A program made the position numbers and the translations under genes. Below, piece after piece: positions 1 to 7,900 of a DNA stretch of 11,539 nt. Where the stretch lies: assembly GCA_964426915.1 (NCBI GenBank), contig CAYRTD010000125.1, positions 1-11,539 on the forward strand, in the 5' to 3' direction. Positions within the stretch are counted from its first letter, which is position 1; each line of letters opens with the position of its first letter. The stretch is from CAYRTD01 sp964426915. Its GTDB lineage: Bacteria; Bacteroidota; Bacteroidia; Bacteroidales; GCA-2748055. Below the pieces are notes generated by a model. That model saw only the letters and a program-made list of their open reading frames with translations. It had not been told where the DNA came from and searched no databases.

Positions 1-6
1 ACATTA

Positions 7-28
7 TGTTCCGATAGCTATCGGAACA
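7..28. repeat. Perfect 22-base palindrome
   Basis: Two 11-base arms (TGTTCCGATAG and its exact complement) meet with no spacer. The core CCGATAGCTATCGG resembles short palindromes that I recall as frequent between genes in Bacteroidota; this is memory, not a search. It lies at the window edge, so the upstream gene it may follow is not visible. There is no adjacent T-run, so it is not a standard intrinsic terminator. Confidence 0.7.
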
Positions 29-69
29 GACACTCGACTTTATTGACGGACACTACTTATATTATTCAA

Positions 70-109
70 ATAAAAGACCTTTTCATCTTTTATGCGTTCG
101 AAAACGAAC
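70..109 (+). other. Two small dyads upstream of the WM-repeat gene
   Basis: Bases 70-93 form an AT-rich hairpin: ATAAAAGA, an 8-base loop, then its exact complement. Bases 96-109 form GTTCG-AAAA-CGAAC. The second dyad lies about 90 bases upstream of the sigma-54-like site at 199-213, a distance at which activators of such promoters often bind. A role as activator site is only a guess. The first hairpin could equally be the end of a transcript entering from the left. Confidence 0.3.
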
Positions 110-198
110 ACAGCTGTTACAAAAGCGTTCAGTTTTAACCATTTCCAAACATTGTCAAAATCTTTGTATTTACCTCTTTTTTAGTTTATTATAACTTT

Positions 199-213
199 TG
201 GCACATCAGTTGT
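199..213 (+). promoter_or_regulatory. Candidate sigma-54 (RpoN) -24/-12 promoter
   Basis: The sequence TGGCACATCAGTTGT matches the consensus TGGCACG-N4-TTGC with correct spacing. The -24 GG is intact. The -12 G is present, but the following C is T. Transcription would begin near base 225, giving a leader of about 30 bases before the ATG at 255. I found no well-spaced Bacteroidota -33/-7 pair here. The prediction rests on one sequence match. Confidence 0.4.
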
Positions 214-254
214 TATATAATAGTCAGTTCGTTGAACAAGCAAAAACACAAGAC

Positions 255-695
255 ATGAAAACAACTATTTTACATATCATATTAGCACTGGCAATCGTAA
301 TTGCAACTCCAAATGCTTATGCTGACGGAAGGAAAGCTGAGAAGGAAAAAAATACAAAAAGAGAGAAAGCTGAAAAGCTTGGAAAACGGATAACCTCTTC
401 TTTCGATTTGGAACTCAAGCTTGAGAACTGGATGCTGGATACACAGGAATTTTCCAACGAGGAAACCATTTACGAAAAAGATCTTATGCTCGAAAGCTGG
501 ATGACGGAAGTAGATGTTTTTAATCCTTCAATGGATCAGGAAATGGAACTGGAAAACTGGATGACCGGCACTTTCGAAATTGAAGAGCTGGAAATGGACA
601 TGAGCCTTGAAAACTGGATGACAGAGCCTTTTGTTTCAGATGAAAAGTTCAATGAAAAGGAACTGGTACTTGAGGACTGGATGTTAAAATTCTAA
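255..695 (+). CDS. Small secreted protein with five LExWM repeats, function unknown
   Basis: The product is 146 residues from the ATG at 255. That start is preferred over an in-frame start at 198 because it places a hydrophobic signal peptide at the N-terminus: MKTTILHIILALAIVIATPNAYA, written as MKTTILHIIL then ALAIVIATPNAYA, with likely cleavage after AYA at residue 23. Mature residues 25-46 are rich in Lys and Arg. The rest is acidic and contains five spaced copies of a motif LE(N/S/D)WM, usually followed by T: LENWM, LESWM, LENWM, LENWM, LEDWM. Their Trp-Met pairs are at residues 59, 82, 102, 121 and 142, so the period is 19-23 residues. The mature part has no cysteine, no membrane segment and no enzyme motif. 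I recall similar 'LEDWM' repeats in other small exported Bacteroidota proteins of unknown role. The gene stands alone, with a candidate sigma-54 promoter before it and a terminator after it. Export to the periplasm or beyond is a fair inference; function is unknown. Confidence 0.85.
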   Translation: MKTTILHIILALAIVIATPNAYADGRKAEKEKNTKREKAEKLGKRITSSFDLELKLENWMLDTQEFSNEETIYEKDLMLESWMTEVDVFNPSMDQEMELENWMTGTFEIEELEMDMSLENWMTEPFVSDEKFNEKELVLEDWMLKF

Positions 696-748
696 GTATG
701 GCTAAGTAGCAATTTAATATATTTCTTTTTTAGGTTTAAGTGGTTAGC

Positions 749-783
749 GAGGGAGCTTCGGGAGAAGCTTCCTCTCTTTTTTT
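749..783 (+). terminator. Intrinsic terminator of the WM-repeat gene
   Basis: An 11-pair stem (749-759 with 764-774, one G-U pair) encloses the tetraloop GGGA. It is followed, one base pair-width further on, by a run of seven T from 777. It lies 54 bases after the stop codon at 695 and closes a single-gene transcript. Confidence 0.85.
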
Positions 784-791
784 AGAAAGTT

Positions 792-890
792 GTGCAGTTA
801 TGCAGTTATGTAGTTTTTTGTTATGAGCATTCATTGATGTTTGGTGGATTAAAAGACGACACTGTAAAACCACACAACTGCAGAACTGCA
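792..890. repeat. Inverted repeat made of short octamer units (element A)
   Basis: Bases 792-815 are three tandem octamers: GTGCAGTT, ATGCAGTT, ATGTAGTT. Related units return in reverse orientation near 866-890. The 25-base arms 793-817 and 866-890 are complementary at 22 positions, with 48 bases between them. No open frame here looks coding. The stretch 785-1004 lacks any supported gene and holds only this element plus unremarkable C- and A-rich sequence leading into the pseudogene. Confidence 0.6.
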
Positions 891-1004
891 TTACATCATA
901 CATCATCAAACCGAAATAATAACCCAATTAAAACAAACCGCATAACTTCCTCCCCGAACCATCCAACCCTCTCCTCTGTTACCTCTTTACCAACGAAAAC
1001 TAAA

Positions 1005-1314
1005 ATGATGCCTGAACAGCCATCATCCTATATCCTGACTTTTAATTCTGGCAGACTGGAATCCATTCGTGGTCAACTCTACCGGGAAATGGCATCCTGT
1101 ACCCTGTGTCCGCGTAATTGCAATGTGAACCGCCTGGAAGGAGAGAAGGGAACATGTGATACCGGAAGTAAGGCAATGGTTTCCAGTTATGGATCAATAT
1201 TATCCTTGTGGTAAGGTTGAGCCGGGATCGAAGAGAGACAGAGCGATAACCTATGGTGAGGATCGTTATGCAAGAAAGCTTGCAAGAGAAAAAGGTTTGA
1301 GAATTGCCGAATGA
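1005..1314 (+). pseudogene. Radical-SAM protein (PflX/COG1313-like), internally deleted remnant
   Basis: Both ends of a radical-SAM gene survive but the middle is gone. From the ATG at 1005, the first ~60 codons give the family's N-terminal cysteine cluster, CTLCPRNCNVNR, followed by EGEKGTC and AMVSSYG. After about base 1190 this frame runs into a stop at 1212-1214. In the next frame, bases 1189-1314 read MDQYYPCGKV, RAITYGEDRYA and RKLAREKGLR, ending in TGA. This matches the C-terminal tail of the same family, where a DQY-P motif is followed by RxIT...A...A...GL. Intact members are about 300 residues or longer, so roughly 200 or more residues are missing, including the CxxxCxxC radical-SAM iron-sulphur motif. 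The product cannot be active. The family is annotated as pyruvate formate-lyase-activating-like; its true substrate is generally unclear. I am confident of the N-terminal part, and fairly confident that the C-terminal part belongs to the same gene. No promoter was recognised. Confidence 0.75.
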
Positions 1315-1350
1315 ATAGCTCCTGATGCCGGAAATAGAATAAACAAAACT

Positions 1351-1386
1351 TATATAAAAAACCGGCCGGAAAATTACCGGCCGGTT
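1351..1386 (-). terminator. Bidirectional intrinsic terminator, mainly for the TonB receptor
   Basis: A perfect 10-pair stem, AACCGGCCGG (1360-1369) with its complement (1377-1386), encloses a 7-base loop. On the minus strand it is followed by a T-run (the A-run at 1356-1361), which suits termination of the receptor gene ending at 1500. On the plus strand it is followed by GCTTTATTTAA, a weaker U tract, which would stop reading from the pseudogene. It sits between convergent units. Confidence 0.85.
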
Positions 1387-1450
1387 GCTTTATTTAATAA
1401 AGATCATTCACAATAAATGGTATTAAACCATTACCTTCTCGTCTGCATGC

Positions 1451-1476
1451 TGCCGCTGGAGCTTTAGCTTAAGCGT
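1451..1476. repeat. Degenerate hairpin resembling the core of the element at 4817-4916
   Basis: The sequence around CCGCTGGAGCTTTAGC aligns by eye with the GC-rich core at about 4842-4868 at most positions (shared blocks CTGC, GCTG, AGCTT, AAGCGT). CGCT (1454-1457) can pair with AGCG (1472-1475), with a small inner stem. It lies just after the receptor stop codon. The similarity is short and may be chance or a decayed repeat copy. Confidence 0.3.
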
Positions 1477-1499
1477 CTGAATCAGAACGTGAAAGTGGA

Positions 1500-4172
1500 T
1501 TAAAATTTATACGAGACGGAGAAATTCCAGGTTAATCCGTTTCCGAAATATACCCGGTTATTAACGTTTATTCCATTGAAAGTTTCATCGCCTTCTCCGG
1601 CATGAGTGTTAGTACTGGATTGTGAAATATATTGGTTATTCAGCACGTTATTGACATTCAGCCTGAATCTCAGGCTGTTGTAGTTTTTGAATAACATTCT
1701 ATATGAAGCACCGGCATCCAGGAGTCCGAAGGAAGGAAGTTGAAGTGAACCTTCATGATCTTCATCTGTAAAGGAGGTTGGATCGATTGAAGCATATAGT
1801 CGATCATAATATCTGTAATCAGCATCAACCTTAAGTCCCTTTACAATCTCATATTCAGCCAGCACCCCAAAAGAAGTTTGAGCGGCATTACCAACTTTAA
1901 CATCATCCAAATAAATAGTGGATTCTCCGAGGAAATTCTGGCTCTCGTCGAAAACTGTGGCAGTAACATCTCCACCATACACCCAGTTGCCAATTGAGGC
2001 AAATCCTCCCAATTGTAATTTTCTCACTGGACGTGACCATACTTCAAGTTCAACCCCTCTATGTATCTGGGCAACATTCTCGTAATATGCAGTACCAAAG
2101 TTACCCTCACCCAGCTCAACTCCTCTTCTTAACTGACGGTCAGACCATACGGTATTATAGGCATTAAAATCAACATCAAGATTGTAGCTTCTGTAACCGT
2201 AGCCAAGTTCCAGGCCAAGAACCGATTCATTACCCACTTCTTCGTTGATTTCATTGGTATAATTAACATAAAGATCATCGAAAAAAGGTTGACGTGAGTA
2301 ATAACCTGCATTCATGAAGACATTATGGTTGTCTGTGAGGTTATAGTTAGCGCCGGTTTTAATGTTAAATCCGGGATTAGCCAATTTTTCAGATGCCTGG
2401 TTTTCCGGTAATGCATAGGTATGATAGTCAAATCGCTGATACGTCTGACTTGAGACAGCGCCTTGAATATAGGAAGAGATCTTTTGTGTTTTGTATTCCA
2501 GCTGACCAAATAAACCACCATAAGAAATTCTTTCTGTATTAAAATAATCAAGCTTAAAATCGTCGGTGTTGTTATACATTGTTAGAAAATGATATGCACT
2601 TGAGGGATATTCCCTGGTATAAAGCTGTCCTCCGGGATATAAAGTCTGGAAACCATCGGCCCTGAAATTATCATCCCAATAACCCTGAAGTCCAAGAAGA
2701 TTATCAACCAGTCTGTAATGTTCACCAAAATAAGTTCTCAGATCAGCACCGAGGTTAAATGAAAGATTTTGACTTATTTCATGGTTAAAGTTTGTTACCA
2801 GACCATACCAGTTGTGAATATTCATGGATCCTCTTCTGATTGCAGCAGTACCGTAACGACCTTCGATCAGTCCGTTTTCAGGATTTGGCTCAATTGAACT
2901 ATTATTAGCAACAATCTGATCAAAGTCTATTTGATTATTATCCCCATAAACATAAGCATCTCTGCTGGCTCCGTAAGGTCCCGTACCGCCACCCTGCCCC
3001 CAGGATGCATAGGCAACAGTGGAGAGAGAAGATTTATCACTCATAATCCAGTCCCAGTTAAGGTTCATAACCGGTTTATGATAGAAATTTTTTCTCCAGG
3101 AAAAAACTTCACCATCCTTATATCCCCAGTTACTATTATATCTTTGTTCCTCATTGGTAATATTTCCATCACCATCAAGGTCATATTCTGAAATTCTTTT
3201 TGTATAGTTCTGGTGATGCCATTGCGGGGCACCGGTAAGTGAAAAGTTAAACTGATGCTTTTCGGATGGCTTATAACCAATTGAAATCAGGTAGGTCTGA
3301 CCCATACCTTCTGTTCCGTCATTATAACCGTTACCCTGCCAGTGAGAAAGTAAAACACTTGACCCCCAGCCTTTTTCATTAAGACCGGTAGAATAACCCG
3401 CTGTATATTTCATATAATTATCATTCCCAAGCAGAGCAGATACCCTTCCTCCTGCTTTCATTTCTGTCGCTTTAGTAATGATATTGATTGTTGCTCCAAC
3501 AGATGAAATTGCCAGCTTGGAAGAACCCAGACCTCTTTGTATCTGAACCGCACTTGCAATATCAGAAAGTCCCTGCCAGTTTGACCAGTATACTTTTCCG
3601 TCTTCCATACCATTAACCGGCTGGCCGTTAAATAAAAGCGCCAGGTTTTCCTGATCAAAACCACGGATACTCAGTCTTGAATCACCATATCCTCCGGCTT
3701 GACTGGTAACGTAAACTGAGGGCGTATTTTTCATCACTTCAGGGAATTCCTGATTACCGGTCTTTGTAATGATCTCATCCGCTGTAATAGTTGAAACCGC
3801 CACAGGAGTTTCGCGATCTTTTGCGACATCAATCACTCCAACCCCCACAATAACCACACCTTCCATTGAAAGTGCATCAAGGTTTAATTCAATCTGCCCG
3901 ATCGAGGAGGTTTGGGAGAGATTGAAAGGAACAGACAGAGATTTGTATCCCACAAAGGAAATAACAATATCTCCTGTACGTTCCTGAGTATTTAGTGAAA
4001 ATTCTCCTTCCAGACCCGTTATCGTGCCATTGGAAGTACCTTTTTCAACTACATTAGCCCCAGGAAGGACTTTACCCGTTTCGCCGTCAATAACCGTCCC
4101 TGTAAGAACGTTTTGAGCGAAAATGAAACCAGGTATAAGAATAATACATAATGTAATGAGAACTCTTTTCAT
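1500..4172 (-). CDS. TonB-dependent outer-membrane receptor with carboxypeptidase-like N-terminal domain
   Basis: This 890-residue protein should import a substrate across the outer membrane using TonB energy. Residues 1-20 are a signal peptide ending IFAQ. Residues ~22-105 are a CarboxypepD_reg-like beta domain (LTGTVIDGETGKVLPGANV, then TNGTI-like SNGTITGLEGEFSL). Residues ~116-235 are the plug, with ETPVAVSTITADEI, the SIRGF and FNGQPVNGM motifs, IQRGLGSSKL and GATINIITK. The remainder is a beta-barrel ending in Phe (SVSYKF), as outer-membrane barrels do. Residues 331-342, DLDGDGNITNEE, match a calcium-binding EF-hand loop exactly and would lie in an early extracellular loop. No SusD-like partner gene is adjacent, and the SusC hallmark VVVGYG is absent, so a glycan SusC assignment is not supported. 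The substrate is unknown; siderophores, metals, peptides or sugars are all possible. The gene appears monocistronic, with a terminator at 1351-1386 and a leader of possibly 240 bases. Confidence 0.93.
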   Translation of the reverse strand: MKRVLITLCIILIPGFIFAQNVLTGTVIDGETGKVLPGANVVEKGTSNGTITGLEGEFSLNTQERTGDIVISFVGYKSLSVPFNLSQTSSIGQIELNLDALSMEGVVIVGVGVIDVAKDRETPVAVSTITADEIITKTGNQEFPEVMKNTPSVYVTSQAGGYGDSRLSIRGFDQENLALLFNGQPVNGMEDGKVYWSNWQGLSDIASAVQIQRGLGSSKLAISSVGATINIITKATEMKAGGRVSALLGNDNYMKYTAGYSTGLNEKGWGSSVLLSHWQGNGYNDGTEGMGQTYLISIGYKPSEKHQFNFSLTGAPQWHHQNYTKRISEYDLDGDGNITNEEQRYNSNWGYKDGEVFSWRKNFYHKPVMNLNWDWIMSDKSSLSTVAYASWGQGGGTGPYGASRDAYVYGDNNQIDFDQIVANNSSIEPNPENGLIEGRYGTAAIRRGSMNIHNWYGLVTNFNHEISQNLSFNLGADLRTYFGEHYRLVDNLLGLQGYWDDNFRADGFQTLYPGGQLYTREYPSSAYHFLTMYNNTDDFKLDYFNTERISYGGLFGQLEYKTQKISSYIQGAVSSQTYQRFDYHTYALPENQASEKLANPGFNIKTGANYNLTDNHNVFMNAGYYSRQPFFDDLYVNYTNEINEEVGNESVLGLELGYGYRSYNLDVDFNAYNTVWSDRQLRRGVELGEGNFGTAYYENVAQIHRGVELEVWSRPVRKLQLGGFASIGNWVYGGDVTATVFDESQNFLGESTIYLDDVKVGNAAQTSFGVLAEYEIVKGLKVDADYRYYDRLYASIDPTSFTDEDHEGSLQLPSFGLLDAGASYRMLFKNYNSLRFRLNVNNVLNNQYISQSSTNTHAGEGDETFNGINVNNRVYFGNGLTWNFSVSYKF

Positions 4173-4409
4173 TTTTACTTTTTTAAAGATTAGTTTATTA
4201 AGATGATGTGTAAATTTATTGAAAACAATTTATTCCGGAAATCAGGTTTTGGAAGTCGCCTGAAAATTGAAACGGTATTTGAATTATAAGCAGCTTTTTT
4301 AACCTTTAAGTTAATTCCACCACCTACTGCAAAAATCAGATATTCAGTCACTTTACCCCACATGGAAAAAGATTTCAACAATCAGCCAAATATTTATCAT
4401 TAGTTATCA

Positions 4410-4433
4410 AGTGCCCAAAATTAGGGCATTTTT
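4410..4433 (-). promoter_or_regulatory. Dyad overlapping a possible -7 element of the TonB receptor
   Basis: On the minus strand, TAATTTTG (4416-4423) matches the Bacteroidota -7 consensus TAnnTTTG. It lies inside an inverted repeat in which TGCCC (4412-4416) pairs with GGGCA (4424-4428), extendable to seven pairs with one G-U. No TTTG is found at the right -33 distance, so the promoter call is weak. On the plus strand the same hairpin is followed by TTTTT, so it could be a terminator instead. If it is a promoter, the receptor leader is about 235 bases, in which I recognise no riboswitch. Confidence 0.3.
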
Positions 4434-4793
4434 AAATCATGAATGTTAAATTCAAATTAAGTTTATGGTAACTAATCAGGTAGTGAATGATTCTTTATAC
4501 TTACATCTAAATAAAATACAATGTTGAGGCTGTCTTACATGTAACTCTATATTTAAAGGCACCAATTCTCCGATTATTTTTTGTTTATCGCAAACTATTT
4601 GCAAGGGAATAAAAAGTATTTTTAAGTTTTGGCATACTTACAAATTGAAAGCATTCTCCTTTCTTTCCGCACAAAGAGCTTAGAAGAATTTATCGTAGCG
4701 AATAATGAATTATCTCTACAATTCAAAGAATTAAACGCCTTGCAATCTTTATTTCCAGTACCCCATCAACCCATACTTCGACAAACGCCCAAC
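4434..4793. other. Gene-free AT-rich stretch, nothing recognised
   Basis: I see no supported gene, RNA or complete mobile element. A frame of 74 codons at 4629-4853 on the plus strand has no recognisable domain and runs into the repeat element at its end, so it is not called. GCAAA-CTA-TTTGC near 4590-4602 is a small perfect dyad of unknown meaning. The end of the stretch (about 4760-4793) is C- and A-rich and looks like a decayed dispersed repeat. Confidence 0.5.
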
Positions 4794-4961
4794 AACCTTA
4801 AACCTATAAACACATACCTGCCCGCGGTCCGTCGCCATGCGCCTGCGCTGTAGCTTCAGCGCAAGCGTAAGGCTATGGCCGCCGGTGACCGACACGAAGG
4901 CCCTTGCAATGGCAGGCGGAAACCCATAAACCTATAAACCCATAAACCTATAAACCATTAA
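4794..4961. repeat. Octamer tandem array split by a GC-rich insert (element B)
   Basis: Bases 4922-4961 are five tandem octamers: ACCCATAA, ACCTATAA, ACCCATAA, ACCTATAA, ACCATTAA. The same ACCTATAA unit occurs at 4802-4809, preceded by a similar unit. Its distance to the matching phase on the right is 120 bases, a multiple of eight. The units on the two sides are in direct, not inverted, orientation. The array ends 10 bases past the stop codon of the Asp-box gene. It is too short-period and spacerless to be CRISPR. Confidence 0.75.
4817..4916. repeat. GC-rich element with four nested stems
   Basis: Four helices nest in register: CCTGCC (4817-4822) with GGCAGG (4911-4916); CGGTC (4825-4829) with GACCG (4887-4891); GCCAT (4834-4838) with ATGGC (4875-4879); and TGCGCTG (4844-4850) with CAGCGCA (4857-4863), loop TAGCTT. 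Its base composition contrasts sharply with the AT-rich flanks. It could be a dispersed palindromic (REP-like) repeat, a structured RNA at the 3' end of the Asp-box transcript, or a decayed mobile remnant. The minus-strand transcript of the Asp-box gene would include it, and it may help end that transcript. Confidence 0.6.
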
Positions 4962-4971
4962 ACTCTTCCCC

Positions 4972-7900
4972 CTACTCCTCCGGCACCGGCATCCCCTCAA
5001 TCCACGGTGCATCCGCTTCATAGAGTTTTTTCATCATGACCGGAATTCCGGTATTTATTATTCCCTCAAGCTCAGCCTTAACCTTTCTGAATTCCTCTTT
5101 TGCAATTTCAAGGCTCCTCCGGTGAGTCTGAGTGGGTCCGTAAGTGGAATTCCTTGTACCCATGCTTGCAATATTTACCCGTTGGCTGATTGTTGGTGGA
5201 TTTTTTTCTCCTATTTCATTCCTGGAACTACTTCCCCTGAGGGTGATCTGAATGTCAATTAATTCCATTTTCAGATCATGTAGCTCGATGCTTAAATCTC
5301 CCTGTGCAATATCCGAACGTTTTAGTGAAGTTTCCATCAGTTCCACCTTTTTCATTGCATCATTAAAGGTGATATATAATGCTCCAAAAGCTTTCCGGAA
5401 GTCACTCAGTTCTCTCCAGAAAGCAACTGTTACATCGTGTGGTGATCCTTCAAGTGAACCTTCACGTAACTGTTTTACTAAAAAAGTCTCCGGTTCTGCA
5501 AGGCTGGTAACTTCACCATCCACTTCTTTTGACAGGCTAACCGTATATTCTCCGGGAGCCGCAAGAACACCGCTGTCATCTCCGTTGGAATTTTCATCTC
5601 TTAAAGCTTCAATTTCCGGATATCTCAGATCCCAGGCAATACGCTGAAAACCTTTTTTGGCTGGTGCTTTTAGTTTCCTTACTATATTATCTTCAGAGTC
5701 TTTGACAGTCAACCAAAGCGCCGGCTTCTCCTGATGCTTTTCTTCATCCAACTCTTCCCATCCGGGGAAAGGAATGTCTGCATCCTGTTTCTGGAGTTCC
5801 TTCTCTTTTTCCTGGCGTTCTTCTTTTATGGTTTTGATATCTTCCTTCAGATAGAAAGTGAATACCGCACCAAAAGGAGGATTGTCGGCCACGTACATAC
5901 TTGCTCCCTGTGAACCCCTTTTACTTCCTCCAAGTGTAGGACGGGGAATATACCACCAGGCATCTCGGATAGGAAATATGGCGGCTTCCTGTTCAAGAAC
6001 CTCAGGACTTACATCTCGTAAGGGAGCATAATCGTCCAAAATAAAGAATCCTCTTCCAAAAGTAGCCCCTATCAGATCATTTTCCCTCCTTTGAATGGCG
6101 AGATCACGGAAAGAAATAGTAGGTGCATCACCCGTGAACTTCACCCATTTTTCTCCACCATCGATGGTAAAATATACACCGAATTCAGTACCGGCAAAAA
6201 GCAAATCCGGATTAACATGATCCTGAACAATTCTCCACAGCAGGTTTCTCTCCGGAAGATTGGAAGCGATAGACTCCCAGCTTTCACCTTTATCGGTACT
6301 TTTTACCAGGTAGGGATTGAAATCGCCATATTTATGATTATCGAGTACCAGGTATACTGTATTTTCATCGAAAAGATCAGCTTTAACATCATTGATAAAA
6401 GCTTTTTCAGGAATACCTGGAATTGAAGAAACTTCAATTTTCTTCCAGTTTTCACCACCATCTTCGGTAAGCTGCAATAAGCCATCATCTGTACCAGCAT
6501 AGATCAATCCTTCTTTTACAGGTGACTCGGAAAGAGAGGTGATGGTATTATAATTACTCATGGCATACAGATCCCAGGGAGAATCCCAGCTTTGTTGTTT
6601 GCCCATTATTTCCAGGGTAATCCGCTCCTGATCGCGGCTAAGATCACCTGAAATAGCCGTCCATGCATCACCACGATTTTCTGACTTCCATACTCTTTGT
6701 GATGCGTAATAGATGGTGGCAGGATTATGCGGACTCACAAGAATTGGTGCATCCCAGTTATAACGCTCTGCCGGCTCTCCCTTTTCAGGCTGAGGTTGAA
6801 TGTGAATGATCTCACCAGTTTTCCGGTCTACTCTTACCAGGTTACCCTCCTGCCATTCCGCATACATGATATTGGGATTCCCCGGTTCGGTTGCGGGCTG
6901 GTGACCATCGGCAAAAAGGATCACTTCCCAGTCGGCATTGCGAATTCCGGTTAAGTTATCCGTCCGTGAAGGTCCGCCCTGTGTGTTATTATCCTGGGTG
7001 CCTCCATATACATAATAAAATGGTTCTTTGTCATCAACAGCAACTTTATAAAACTGGGTAACAGGAAGGTTATCGATAAACCTCCAGGTTTCCGCCAGAT
7101 CAAAACTTTCATAAAGTCCGCCATCCGTTCCTACAAGAAGGTAGTCAGGATCATCTTCACGGAAAGCAAGTGCATGATTGTCGGAATGCTTGAATTCTTC
7201 CTTCATTCTTCTGAAAGTTTTTCCGCCATCATCCGATACCTGCATACGGACATCGGCCAGGTAGATCCGGTCAAAGGCGGCTGGTGAGGCATATAGCTCC
7301 TGATAATAGTGAGGTCCTGTTCCACCGGAAACAGCATCCGACATTTTCTTCCAGGAAGCACCGCGATCCTCCGAACGCCAGAGCCCACCTCTGCGACGAT
7401 CAAGTTCAATAGCTGCGTAAAGTACATCGGGATTCTGAGGTGATATGGCAAATCCGATCTTTCCCATGTTTCCTTTCGGAAGTCCTTTTTCCAGTTTTAT
7501 CCAGTTATCCCCGCCATCGGTGGTTTTATAAAGGGCAGTTTTCGGTCCACCACCCATATAAGCGGCAACTGTTCTGTGATGTTGCCAGGTAGCTGCATAC
7601 AATACATCCGGGTTGCGCGGATCAATCAGGATTTCTGTAGCTCCGGTATATTCATCATCACCCAGCAATTTTGTCCATGTCTTACCACCATCAGTGGTCT
7701 TAAACACACCTCTTTCTCCGCCGGGATTCCATAGCGGACCCTGCGCGGCTACCCATAATATATCCGGATTTTCAGGATGTACAATGATCTCTGAGATATG
7801 CTCAGACTTTTTGAGTCCCATGTTTTTCCATGTAGCACCCCCATCTTCACTTTTATATATACCATCGCCGTAGCCCACATGACGGCCGCCGACATTTTCG

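Noticed and set aside
792..1004. Upstream in-frame extension of the radical-SAM remnant
   Set aside because: The translation is low-complexity and crosses the inverted repeat; the cysteine-cluster protein fits a start at 1005.
1500..4172. SusC-type glycan importer
   Set aside because: There is no SusD-like gene adjacent and the usual VVVGYG signature is missing; only the general TonB-dependent receptor call is supported.
4190..4381. Minus-strand frame of 63 codons upstream of the receptor
   Set aside because: No recognisable domain; it fits the untranslated leader better.
4173..4410. Riboswitch in the receptor leader
   Set aside because: I looked for cobalamin, SAM and TPP core sequences and recognised none; folding and a covariance search would be decisive.
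4630..4650. Second sigma-54-like site (TTTTGGCATACTTAC)
   Set aside because: The -24 part resembles the site at 199, but the -12 TTGC is absent and no gene follows on that strand.
4629..4853. Plus-strand frame of 74 codons
   Set aside because: It has no recognisable domain, runs into the repeat element and ends within the GC-rich stem. It is probably chance.
4922..4961. CRISPR-like array
   Set aside because: The units are eight bases long and contiguous, with no spacers and no cas genes nearby.
5252..5647. Antisense frame of 131 codons inside the Asp-box gene
   Set aside because: It is a shadow of the real coding strand, Ser-rich and without a domain.
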